DNA of 23,580 bases from Bacteroidia bacterium (GTDB lineage: Bacteria; Bacteroidota; Bacteroidia; Flavobacteriales; Flavobacteriaceae): assembly GCA_030431085.1 (NCBI GenBank), contig JAUIJW010000012.1, positions 1-23,580 on the forward strand. The letters are read 5' to 3'. Positions 14,708 through 22,787 of the stretch are shown here, one piece after another. The position numbers and the translations under genes are program-made. The notes below the pieces were generated by a model, which saw nothing but the letters and a program-made list of their open reading frames with translations, had not been told where the DNA came from and did not search any database. The first letter of the stretch is position 1. Every line of letters starts with the position of its first letter.

Positions 14708-17700
14708 TTATGGTTGAGTATTTAAAGCTGTAGAATTGTTATTGAATTTAGATTGTAACCACATTTTAAATCGAGTAATCAAATAAAACATTGTTGGTAC
14801 TACAATTAAAGTTAAAAAAGTGGCAATCAATAATCCATAGATAACTGTCCAAGCTAAAGGTCCCCAAAAAATAACATTATCTCCACCCATATAAATATTG
14901 GCATCATACTCACTAAACAACGTAAAGAAGTTGATGTTTAATCCTATGGCCAGTGGTATCAACCCTAATATGGTTGTTATGGCGGTTAATAATACAGGTC
15001 GTAACCTTGCTTTACCTGCCTTAATAATGGCTTCTGTTAAGTCATTTTTTTCTAAATAAGTATGATCATCCAGATGAAGCGCAACTTTTTTCCGATCAAT
15101 CAATAGTTGTGTGTAATCTAATAATACTACACCATTATTTACCACGATTCCCGCTAAGGATATTATACCCATCATAGTCATCATAATCACAAATGATGCG
15201 CCGGTTATAACCAAGCCACCGAATACTCCAATAAAACTTAAGAAGATGGCCATCATGATAATTCCTGGTTTAGAGACAGAATTAAATTGAAAGATTAAAA
15301 TGAAGAAAATAAGACCAAGGCCAGTAAAAAAGGCGCCCATTAAAAAACTCATTTGTTTTTGTTGCTCTTCAATTTGACCAGTATAGTCTATTTTTATATC
15401 ATTTGGTAGATCTGGATAGTTACGCATTTCTTCTTGGATTTTGGCTACAATGGCGCCAGCATCTGTATACCCGGGAGATAGGGCAGAATAAACGGTAACT
15501 ACACGTTGCACATCCTTATGTTTAATGGCGTTAAAGCCCGAAGTGTTATTTTGTTTGGCTATAGCCGATACTGGAACTTCTTTAATTTGCCCACTCGCCG
15601 GATCTCTAAAAGTGATAGATTGATTAAAAATAGCACTAGTATTATAACGAATATCTTGATTAAAGCGAACATAGATATCATAGTCATCACCTTTTTCCTT
15701 ATACACTCCAGCTTTGCTCCCAAAAATGGCATTTCTAAGTTGCTGACCTACTTGGCCGGCAGTTATACCTAACTCTCCTGCTTTTTTCCGATCAACAACA
15801 ACTTCCATTGAAGGCTTTGATTTATTAACATCAATTTTTAATTCGTCTATACCTGCTATATTTTTGGTATTGATAAATTCACGCATTTTTTCTGCTGTGG
15901 CGATAAGTTCTGCATAATCATTACCTTGTAGTTCGATGTTAATTGGAGAGCCTACTGGGGGACCATTAACATCTTTCTCAACAGAAATCAAGACACCAGG
16001 ATAAATACCCGTTAAAGCTTTTTGAACTTTCTGGCGAAGTAATTCACTGTCTTTACCACGTCTGTACTTATATTCTCTCATTGAAGCAGTAATTTTACCA
16101 CGATGAGGCATTTCTGCCGTAGAGCCCCCATCGGTTTGAGGATTTCCAGCACCTTCACCTACCTGAGATACAGCACTTTCGACCATAAAATTATAATCGC
16201 CATCTAAGTATTCTTTATCGTTCAACACGGCATAGACGCGTTCTTCTATCTCTTTAGTAATGGTATTGGTTCTTTCGATATCTGTACCTTGAGGATATTC
16301 AATGTATACTATGATTTGATTAGGCTTGTTGTCTGGAAAAAACTCAACTTTAGTTCTTTGCTTATTTAAAGAAATACCAAAGGCAATAAATGCTACAATT
16401 AAAAGTAAAAAGGTTCCAATGGTAATAAAGTAAGGTCTTTTGCCTGTTAAGGCACCTTTTAATTGACTTTCATAAAAGCTTTCCAGTTTTGTTAAGATTT
16501 TAGTTTGAAAGTGGTTAGCCATTTTTCTAAGTCCTAATCTATATATCCATAACATTATAGCGGCAAAAATCATCAGGTTGCCAAGCCCGCGGTAATCACC
16601 TCCAAATATGGCAACTAAAAGTCCTAAAACAGCCATAATAGCGGTCATTCTAATAATTCTTTTTAGCGGCATGTCTTTATCTTCGGTGTTCATAAACTGT
16701 GATACTAGCACAGAATTAAAGAAAATTGCCACGATAAGAGACGACCCTAAAACAATAGATAATGTGATGGGCAATAAAATCATAAATTGCCCCATCATAC
16801 CAGGCCATAACCCTAATGGAATAAAGGCGGCTACAGTTGTAGCCGTAGAAATAATGATTGGAAAAGCAATTTCGCCAATGCCTTTTTTAGCAGCTTGAAT
16901 TCGAGACATCCCTTCCTCATCCATCAAGCGATACACATTTTCAACAACTACAATACCATTGTCCACAAGCATACCTAAGCCCATAATTAAACCAAAAAGT
17001 ATCATGGTATTTAAGGTGTAGCCCAGCATATTTAAAATCATAAGCGACATAAACATGGACATTGGAATTGCAAATCCAACAAAAATGGCATTTTTAAATC
17101 CTAAAAAGAACATTAGTACGGTAACCACCAAAATAACCCCAAAAATGATATTATTAACCAAATCATCAACTTGACCAATCGTTACAGAAGATTGGTCGTT
17201 GGCTATTGTGACCTCAAGATCTGGAGGAAAAACCTGTGTTTTAGCATTACTAACAATAGTTTGTATTTCTTGAGCGGCATGTACCATGTTTTTACCGGCT
17301 CTTTTTTTAACATCCAGCATCACCACACTCTTACCAAACTCTCTGGCATAGGTAGTTTTATCTTTGTCTTTAAAGGAAACAGTAGCGATATCTTTTAAAT
17401 AGATAGGACTATTATTTTCTGATTTTATAACGAAGTTTTCTAAATCAGATGGGTCATCAATTTCACCTAAGATACGTATGGTTCTTCTTTGATGACTAGC
17501 AATTAAGTTACCTGCAGACATGGTTACATTACCACGGTTAATTGCATTGATTACATCATCAAAACTTACGGTAGCAGCCATCATTTTATAAATATCAACA
17601 GCCACTTCAACTTCTTTTTCTTGTGCACCTCTAATATCAACTTGCTTGATTTCTGATAAATCTTCAATTTCATCTTGAAGATACTCGCCAAACTCTTTTA

Positions 17701-18205
17701 GCTTATGCACAGGATAATCACCAGAAATATTGATATTTAAAATGGGCATTTCCTCAGAAAAATTTAAATCAAATACATTGGGTTCTACTTTAGCACCGTT
17801 AAAAGTGGGCCAATCTTCACCAGAGGTTTTGGTTTCAATTTCATCCTTTACTTTTTGTTTAGCCGCTTCTACAGTAATATTTTCATCAAATTCAACAATA
17901 ACCATAGAAACATCTTCTTGAGAAGTTGAAGTAATTTCAACGACATTGCTAATGGTCTTTAGCTCTTCTTCTAAAGGATCTGTAATTAACTTCTCTATGT
18001 CTTCTGCTGTGTTACCAGGATAGATAGAGCTAACATAAATTTTGGTTTCTTTAACCTCGGGAAAATTTTCTCTAGGCATGCTGAAGTAAGCAGAAACACC
18101 TAAGAAGAAAAACAACACCATGATCACGTAAATAGTGGTCTTGTTATTTATTGCCCATGAAGATAGAGCAAACTCCTTGTCAACTTTTTTTTGCTGCTCG
18201 GTCAT
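14708..18205 (-). CDS. RND efflux pump, inner membrane permease (AcrB/SwrC-like)
   Basis: An 1165-residue proton-driven transporter with the duplicated RND plan: TM1 (residues about 24-42), a large periplasmic domain, TM2-6 (about 350-505), TM7 (about 590-612), a second periplasmic domain, and TM8-12. TM4 carries one proton-relay acid, D415, followed by N416 where AcrB has a second Asp. N1023 in TM10 (VVNNGVVLLDY) stands where AcrB has Lys. This relay pattern recalls SwrC-like rather than classical AcrB pumps. Between TM6 and TM7 (about 514-560) there are two further hydrophobic stretches not found in AcrB. It lies 1 bp after the adaptor gene and is last in the operon, so it belongs to the tetR-channel-adaptor-pump set. 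Substrates (drugs, lipids, metals) cannot be told; no metal-binding methionine or histidine clusters are apparent. Confidence 0.94.
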   Translation of the reverse strand: MTEQQKKVDKEFALSSWAINNKTTIYVIMVLFFFLGVSAYFSMPRENFPEVKETKIYVSSIYPGNTAEDIEKLITDPLEEELKTISNVVEITSTSQEDVSMVIVEFDENITVEAAKQKVKDEIETKTSGEDWPTFNGAKVEPNVFDLNFSEEMPILNINISGDYPVHKLKEFGEYLQDEIEDLSEIKQVDIRGAQEKEVEVAVDIYKMMAATVSFDDVINAINRGNVTMSAGNLIASHQRRTIRILGEIDDPSDLENFVIKSENNSPIYLKDIATVSFKDKDKTTYAREFGKSVVMLDVKKRAGKNMVHAAQEIQTIVSNAKTQVFPPDLEVTIANDQSSVTIGQVDDLVNNIIFGVILVVTVLMFFLGFKNAIFVGFAIPMSMFMSLMILNMLGYTLNTMILFGLIMGLGMLVDNGIVVVENVYRLMDEEGMSRIQAAKKGIGEIAFPIIISTATTVAAFIPLGLWPGMMGQFMILLPITLSIVLGSSLIVAIFFNSVLVSQFMNTEDKDMPLKRIIRMTAIMAVLGLLVAIFGGDYRGLGNLMIFAAIMLWIYRLGLRKMANHFQTKILTKLESFYESQLKGALTGKRPYFITIGTFLLLIVAFIAFGISLNKQRTKVEFFPDNKPNQIIVYIEYPQGTDIERTNTITKEIEERVYAVLNDKEYLDGDYNFMVESAVSQVGEGAGNPQTDGGSTAEMPHRGKITASMREYKYRRGKDSELLRQKVQKALTGIYPGVLISVEKDVNGPPVGSPINIELQGNDYAELIATAEKMREFINTKNIAGIDELKIDVNKSKPSMEVVVDRKKAGELGITAGQVGQQLRNAIFGSKAGVYKEKGDDYDIYVRFNQDIRYNTSAIFNQSITFRDPASGQIKEVPVSAIAKQNNTSGFNAIKHKDVQRVVTVYSALSPGYTDAGAIVAKIQEEMRNYPDLPNDIKIDYTGQIEEQQKQMSFLMGAFFTGLGLIFFILIFQFNSVSKPGIIMMAIFLSFIGVFGGLVITGASFVIMMTMMGIISLAGIVVNNGVVLLDYTQLLIDRKKVALHLDDHTYLEKNDLTEAIIKAGKARLRPVLLTAITTILGLIPLAIGLNINFFTLFSEYDANIYMGGDNVIFWGPLAWTVIYGLLIATFLTLIVVPTMFYLITRFKMWLQSKFNNNSTALNTQP

Positions 18206-18206
18206 T

Positions 18207-19379
18207 TTATTTGGTGTTGATTATTTTAATTGCTTGTCCTTCTCTAACACTTCTAGCACCATCTTTAATGATCTCGTCACCAGAATTAAGCCCTTTTAAA
18301 ACTTCAATTACGTCGCCCTGAGTCTTACCTGTTTTTATTATAGCTTTTGTAGTAATGGCTTCATTTTTATCATTTTTATCTTTAATGAGGTAGACGTATT
18401 GCTCGCCGTTGGCATTTTCAGAAATTAATCTTTGCGGTACTAAAACAGCTTGATCATTGGTGTAGTCGTTAATTTTTATTCTAGCTGTTAAATTAGGTTT
18501 AACATCTTTCTCCTTATTGGGAACTGGAATTTCTATTTTAAAGGTTCTGTTGGCAGGATTGATATAATTACTAGCCTGTCTTACTTTAGAGTCTATATTT
18601 TTATTTAAAATAGGTAAATGTATTTTTACTTTTTTACCTTTTTCTATTGAACTGATATAACTTTCTGGAACATCAACTTCGATATACATGTTCGATAAGT
18701 TTACTATTCTAATAATTTGTGACTGTCCTGGAGCTACCACACTGCCTTCTTCTGTAATAATATCATCTACAAAACCATCAAAAGGTGCCCTAATAAATGA
18801 TTTGTCGAGTTGAATTTTTAGTTGTTCCAGAGCTCTTTCTTGGGCTTCGTAATTCGATTTGGCTTGTAAAAACTGCATTTCACTACCAATTTTTTGATCC
18901 CATAATCTTTGTTGTCTTTCAAAAGTAGTTTTAGCTAAATCTGCTTGAATTTGTAATTGGGCCAATTGTTGAGCCAATCCACCATCGTCGATTTGAGCCA
19001 ATAAGGTGCCTTTTTTTACAAATTGACCTTGCATAACATAGATTTTTTGAAGAATTCCAGATGTTTCTGGGTTAAGAACTATGTTTTGCTTGGTTTGTAC
19101 ACTACCTTGTAATTCAAGATAATGTTCAAACTTTTGTTGCGTCACTTTTAATGTGGTTACTAGTGGAAGCCTTTTAGAATGGTCTAATTTATCAATAGCT
19201 TCATCTAATTGCTTTAATGATTCATTGATCGCTGTTTTTTCCTTTTCTATTTCAGATCTTTTTGCTCTAATACTTTCAATATCGCCAGAGCTAATGATAT
19301 CTTCAACAGTTTGTTTACTTTTTCCGCTACAAGCGATAAGTAAGGTACTAGCGATGATAAGGTAAATGATATTTTTCAT
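18207..19379 (-). CDS. RND efflux periplasmic adaptor (membrane fusion protein), lipoprotein
   Basis: A 390-residue adaptor that bridges the RND pump and the outer membrane channel. The N-terminus has a lipobox LLIAC with C17 as the lipidated residue, so it depends on lspA-type processing. Residues about 25-68 form a charged, heptad-like coiled coil before the first lipoyl half-domain, an extra element relative to AcrA. The core follows the usual order: lipoyl half (about 80-125, with ETSGILQKIYVMQGQFVKKGTLL), alpha hairpin (about 130-190), second lipoyl half (FIRAPFDGFVDDI), beta-barrel, and membrane-proximal domain ending in VLKGLNSGDEIIKDGARSVREGQAIKI. The gene sits between the channel (25 bp) and the pump (1 bp). 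Lipid anchoring could be to the inner membrane facing the periplasm. Confidence 0.93.
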   Translation of the reverse strand: MKNIIYLIIASTLLIACSGKSKQTVEDIISSGDIESIRAKRSEIEKEKTAINESLKQLDEAIDKLDHSKRLPLVTTLKVTQQKFEHYLELQGSVQTKQNIVLNPETSGILQKIYVMQGQFVKKGTLLAQIDDGGLAQQLAQLQIQADLAKTTFERQQRLWDQKIGSEMQFLQAKSNYEAQERALEQLKIQLDKSFIRAPFDGFVDDIITEEGSVVAPGQSQIIRIVNLSNMYIEVDVPESYISSIEKGKKVKIHLPILNKNIDSKVRQASNYINPANRTFKIEIPVPNKEKDVKPNLTARIKINDYTNDQAVLVPQRLISENANGEQYVYLIKDKNDKNEAITTKAIIKTGKTQGDVIEVLKGLNSGDEIIKDGARSVREGQAIKIINTK

Positions 19380-19404
19380 TATATAAATAACTTATTGAGT
19401 GGGG

Positions 19405-20739
19405 TTAATTTTCGAATATATTTAAGGCATTTTCTAATTCAACTTTAGTTTGAATAATCTCAAGTATCGACATGAGATATTCTTGCTGAATAGAGTAAAG
19501 CTGGTTCTGTGCATTAGTTAAATCTAAACTGGTACTAATACCTTCAAAGAATTTGATTTGTTCTTTATTGGCGATACTTTCTGCCAGTACAATATTTTGT
19601 TTAGTTGTATTAAATTGATCTAAGGCAAATTGATACGAGTTTCTAGCGGTTTCTACTTGCAATTTTAATTTTTCTGAAGTTTCATTAAGTGCAATTTCCG
19701 ATTGAATAAGGTTAATTTTAGCTTGTTGCGTACGAGCACTTCTTTGTAAACTACTAAAAATAGGAACATTTAAGCTGAGTCCAAACATTGAAGAGTCATA
19801 CCAAGTGTCATTAAACAAATCTCTATCGGCATTCACATAATATGAATAATCAATAAAACCACTTAATGAAGGTAAATATTTACTTTTTTCAAATTTTACC
19901 AGTAAAGCATCAGATTCTCTTGTGTTGTCTGCTATTTTATAATCAATATGGTTTTTTAAGTTAAACTGTTTAGATAATAGTTGCATGTCTGCACTTTTAA
20001 TGGCTATGGCCTCAAGTTTATCTTCGAGTATAACCTGTTCTTCAACAGGAATACCTAGAGTGATATTGAGCATTTTTTTGGCAATGACATCATATCGTTT
20101 GGTTTTGTTGAGTTCGTTCTTAAGCCTTAAAAGAGTAATCTGTTGCTGTTCTACATCTTGTTCTTCGGTTAAACCATTTTGAAGTATGGCTTTGGTCTCT
20201 GATAAATTCTTTTCTAAAACCGCAATATTTTTGTTTAAAATGTCTATGGTTTCTTCATTAATAAGCACATTGCCATAGGCATTAATTACAGCTTCCCTAA
20301 CTCCTTGATCTGTTTTTTCTTTTGCCAAATTTGAAATAGTAAGATACGTTTTGGCAGATTGCAGCCCCACAATATAAGAGCCATCGAAAATTAATTGATT
20401 TAACCTAGCATTGGTATTAATACTTTGTTTAGTGCCAAAGGTAACTGGAACATATTCGCCAGGATTACCGCCTGCAATCTCTGCAGGTAAAAGAGTTACT
20501 ACTTGTTTTAGGTTGTTTTGATAAGAAACCGTTCCGTCTATTTGGGGTAAACCTATTGTGGTGGTTTCCCATTTCTTCTTTTCTGCAGCTTCAATATCTA
20601 AAGCAGCTGTTCTCGTGGTATAACTGTTTTCAATGGCAAAATTGATTGCCTCATCTAGCGTAAACGAGTACACCCCGTCTTGGGAAAAGGACGGTGTTAG
20701 GCATAAAATAAAAATGGTTAAACAGATAATATTTTTCAT
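19405..20739 (-). CDS. TolC-family outer membrane efflux channel
   Basis: A 444-residue outer membrane channel with a signal peptide at residues 1-19 (ending PSFSQ), then the two internally similar helical halves of the outer membrane efflux family. The pattern FTLDEAINFAIENSYTTRTAALDIEAAEKKKWE near the N-terminus and LKLQVETARNSYQFALDQFNTTKQNI in the second half are the long coiled-coil helices; the strand regions lie at about 60-120 and 285-335 (GLSLNVPIFSS, typical of the second barrel segment). Its start codon shares four bases with the tetR stop (ATGA), so translation is probably coupled. Placement in the order regulator, channel, adaptor, pump is common in Bacteroidota and provides a dedicated exit duct, instead of the shared TolC of enterobacteria. 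Confidence 0.93.
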   Translation of the reverse strand: MKNIICLTIFILCLTPSFSQDGVYSFTLDEAINFAIENSYTTRTAALDIEAAEKKKWETTTIGLPQIDGTVSYQNNLKQVVTLLPAEIAGGNPGEYVPVTFGTKQSINTNARLNQLIFDGSYIVGLQSAKTYLTISNLAKEKTDQGVREAVINAYGNVLINEETIDILNKNIAVLEKNLSETKAILQNGLTEEQDVEQQQITLLRLKNELNKTKRYDVIAKKMLNITLGIPVEEQVILEDKLEAIAIKSADMQLLSKQFNLKNHIDYKIADNTRESDALLVKFEKSKYLPSLSGFIDYSYYVNADRDLFNDTWYDSSMFGLSLNVPIFSSLQRSARTQQAKINLIQSEIALNETSEKLKLQVETARNSYQFALDQFNTTKQNIVLAESIANKEQIKFFEGISTSLDLTNAQNQLYSIQQEYLMSILEIIQTKVELENALNIFEN

Positions 20740-21332
20740 TTATTGAGCATTTTTTGTAAGAGAGAAATTCCTTTGTTAGTGGCTATTGCGCGAATATGGT
20801 ACTCCAAATGACCATCGATTAATCGAGAAATAGGGTATTCATTTTGAGGAAACAAATCAGTGTCATGTAACCCAGTGGTGGCAGTGAAATACAATCTTGT
20901 AACCAAATCTATATCAATATCTTGACGATAATACCCCTGTTCAATACCTTTGATTAGATTGTTCGAAATGCATTCTTTTACAGATTCAAACTGTTTTTGC
21001 TTTAAAGACTCATGAATCTTAGGATAATATTTCTCTAATTGATATTTAGGAGAAACTTCTTGGCTGTTAAGCATGTTAACCACCAAAGATTTCATTTGAA
21101 ATAATTCTTCAACAGGATTTTTAGATTGGTTGCAAATACAATTAAACCCATCTTTTAACTCCGTTAGAATATAATAGGCTACGGCTTCAATTAATTTTCT
21201 TTTAGTAGCAAAATGGTGATAGATTGTTTTTTTTGATATCGCCATTTCACTGGCAATATCATCCATGGTAACGCTTTTAAAACCGTACCTAAGAAAAAGT
21301 TCTGAAGCTTTTTGTAAGACTTTATTCTTCAT
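20736..21332 (-). CDS. TetR/AcrR-family transcriptional regulator of the efflux operon
   Basis: A 198-residue regulator. The N-terminal helix-turn-helix (residues about 22-45) reads TMDDIASEMAISKKTIYHHF, a typical TetR signature, with the following K-R-K-L-I-E helix. The remaining helical part has no recognisable ligand pocket motif. It is the first gene of the efflux operon and overlaps the channel gene by 4 bp, so it is expected to repress its own operon and be released by a pump substrate; the ligand is unknown. A promoter and an inverted repeat lie immediately upstream, which supports autoregulation. The ATG at 21332 is only 8 bp from the -7 box, so the message would be leaderless or nearly so. 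Confidence 0.9.
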   Translation of the reverse strand: MKNKVLQKASELFLRYGFKSVTMDDIASEMAISKKTIYHHFATKRKLIEAVAYYILTELKDGFNCICNQSKNPVEELFQMKSLVVNMLNSQEVSPKYQLEKYYPKIHESLKQKQFESVKECISNNLIKGIEQGYYRQDIDIDLVTRLYFTATTGLHDTDLFPQNEYPISRLIDGHLEYHIRAIATNKGISLLQKMLNK

Positions 21333-21340
21333 AAGGTGGG

Positions 21341-21372
21341 CAAAGATACGAATTAGGAAACTAAAAAAACAA
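21341..21372 (-). promoter_or_regulatory. Promoter of the tetR-efflux operon
   Basis: On the minus strand, TTG (21370-21372) is followed after 21 bp by TATCTTTG (21341-21348), an exact Bacteroidota -33/-7 pair. Only 8 bp separate the -7 box from the tetR ATG, implying a leaderless or near-leaderless transcript. Confidence 0.78.
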
Positions 21373-21383
21373 AAAAAGTTTCC
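21356..21383. promoter_or_regulatory. Inverted repeat, candidate TetR operator
   Basis: GGAAACT (21356-21362) and AGTTTCC (21377-21383) are exact reverse complements separated by an A-rich 14-bp spacer. The repeat spans the -33 element and half of the spacer of the tetR promoter, so bound repressor would block polymerase. Its arms and overall 28-bp size suit a TetR-family dimer pair, though this is inference. Confidence 0.65.
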
Positions 21384-21407
21384 AAAGTGTTTAAATTATT
21401 AAAAATT

Positions 21408-21426
21408 TAATATTGTGGTAATATTG
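21408..21426 (+). promoter_or_regulatory. Tandem TAATATTG boxes, weak candidate promoter for the polyprenyl synthase gene
   Basis: TAATATTG occurs at 21408-21415 and again at 21419-21426. Each is one base off TAnnTTTG and is the same octamer found in the tRNA promoter of this window. No TTG stands at the right distance upstream, so the strength is uncertain. Confidence 0.3.
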
Positions 21427-21456
21427 CTCTACTTTTACAGCAAAAAATTAGCCGCC

Positions 21457-22434
21457 GTGGAAATTCAAGAATATAAGTCGGAAATCTTAGAGTACCTTTC
21501 AAAATATATTAAAGAAAATTTAGAACTACAAGCACCTACCAATTTATATAAGCCTATTGAATATATTCTTAGCTTAGGTGGTAAACGTATTCGTCCGGTT
21601 TTAACTTTAATGAGTTGTGATATTTTTGGAGGTAAATATCATGATGCTATACCCGCAGCCATGTGTATAGAGTTTTTTCACAATTTCACTTTGATTCATG
21701 ATGATATTATGGATAAAGCCGAAAAACGACGCGGGCAACCAACCGTTCATTGTGTATGGAATCAAGATATAGCTATATTATCTGGTGATGCCTTGATGTT
21801 TTTGGCGGCGCAGCATCTAGAAACCTACGACGCTATATTGTATAAAAAACTATCTCAATTATTTAATAAAACCGCAGTTGAGGTGTGTGAAGGGCAGCAA
21901 TATGATATGGATTTTGAAACACTAGAGGATATAGCGCTTTCTCAATATATAAAAATGATAGCTTTTAAAACAGCGGTATTGTTGGCATGTGCTTTAAAGA
22001 TGGGAGGGGTGATTGCAGGTGCCGATGAAAAAGATTTAGAATGTATCTATCGATTTGGTTACCTATTGGGGATTGCTTTTCAGTTACAAGATGATTATTT
22101 AGATGCTTATGCTACTGCAGATTTTGGAAAAAGGCTTGGAGGTGATATTGTTGAGAATAAAAAAACGTTTTTGTACTTAAAAGCTCTAGAATTGGCAGAT
22201 AAAGCAGATAAAGATACCTTGTTACAATATTATAATGGAGCATATAATGCTAACGATAAGGTTAAAAAAGTTAAGGCAATTTTTGATAAATATAAAATTC
22301 CTGAGATATTAGCAGAAGAGGTCGAAGCATATACTAATGATGCGCTAGAGCAAATCGATCAGTTATCTGTGACTGCCGATAAAAAAGATATTTTAATTAA
22401 TTTTGCTAATAGTTTAATGAATAGGCAAACTTAA
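21457..22434 (+). CDS. Short-chain polyprenyl diphosphate synthase (trans)
   Basis: A 325-residue cytoplasmic trans-isoprenyl diphosphate synthase that condenses isopentenyl diphosphate with an allylic primer. The two magnesium-binding motifs are DDIMD at 82-86 and DDYLD at 212-216, with GGKRIRP near residues 41-47 for diphosphate binding. The fifth residue before the first Asp motif is Phe (NFTLIHDD), a bulky floor that favours short products (C15-C20) over long quinone tails; this is inference. I chose GTG 21457 because family members start close to this point (EIQEYKSEILEYL aligns with the usual N-terminus). The frame is open upstream to a GTG at 21415, which would add 14 atypical hydrophobic residues. 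The next gene follows after 2 bp. Confidence 0.88.
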   Translation: MEIQEYKSEILEYLSKYIKENLELQAPTNLYKPIEYILSLGGKRIRPVLTLMSCDIFGGKYHDAIPAAMCIEFFHNFTLIHDDIMDKAEKRRGQPTVHCVWNQDIAILSGDALMFLAAQHLETYDAILYKKLSQLFNKTAVEVCEGQQYDMDFETLEDIALSQYIKMIAFKTAVLLACALKMGGVIAGADEKDLECIYRFGYLLGIAFQLQDDYLDAYATADFGKRLGGDIVENKKTFLYLKALELADKADKDTLLQYYNGAYNANDKVKKVKAIFDKYKIPEILAEEVEAYTNDALEQIDQLSVTADKKDILINFANSLMNRQT

Positions 22435-22436
22435 TT

Positions 22437-22787
22437 ATGAGTACTGTTGAAAATTCTGAAAAATTTGTAAGTCAGATTCTAGATACTTCTCTATGGCGGC
22501 CATTTGTAAACCAGATAAATAAAGATTTTCAAATGGTTGGAGTGAATTTCACCTCTATATCAACCCAAATAAGTGCCAAGCAATTTCTATGTCATTTAAG
22601 AGATAGTATAGCGCATTTAATTAATCATGATTTTGATAAACTTTTAAATTTACTATACCGTATTGATATTTCGGAAACCCACTGGAATACAAAAGATACA
22701 ATACATCAAAATGATTTAGTGATGAAAATTGTATCATTAATTATCGTTAAAGAATATCAGAAAGTAAGTTTTAGAAATAAAAACTGA
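22437..22787 (+). CDS. Small conserved-looking protein of unknown function
   Basis: A 116-residue protein that I do not recognise by name. It is predicted as mostly helical and cytoplasmic, with no signal peptide or membrane segment. Stretches that look conserved rather than random are LLNLLYRIDISE near residue 68-79 and the C-terminal IVSLIIVKEYQKVSFR. It starts 2 bp after the polyprenyl synthase stop with an ATG and ends inside the tail of a convergent gene (17 bp shared). Tight coupling suggests it is expressed with the synthase, but no shared function can be claimed. Coding character is supported by a full-length frame with normal flavobacterial composition and a junction typical of operons. 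Confidence 0.7.
   Translation: MSTVENSEKFVSQILDTSLWRPFVNQINKDFQMVGVNFTSISTQISAKQFLCHLRDSIAHLINHDFDKLLNLLYRIDISETHWNTKDTIHQNDLVMKIVSLIIVKEYQKVSFRNKN

Noticed and set aside
14708..21332. Heavy-metal (CusA/CzcA) assignment of the efflux operon
   Set aside because: No metal-binding methionine pairs, histidine-rich segments or metal-responsive regulator are present, and the regulator is TetR-type. Substrate left open.
21415..21456. Longer N-terminus (GTG 21415) for the polyprenyl synthase
   Set aside because: The added MVILLYFYSK-type residues are unlike the family, and the region contains promoter-like boxes. GTG 21457 gives the expected N-terminus.
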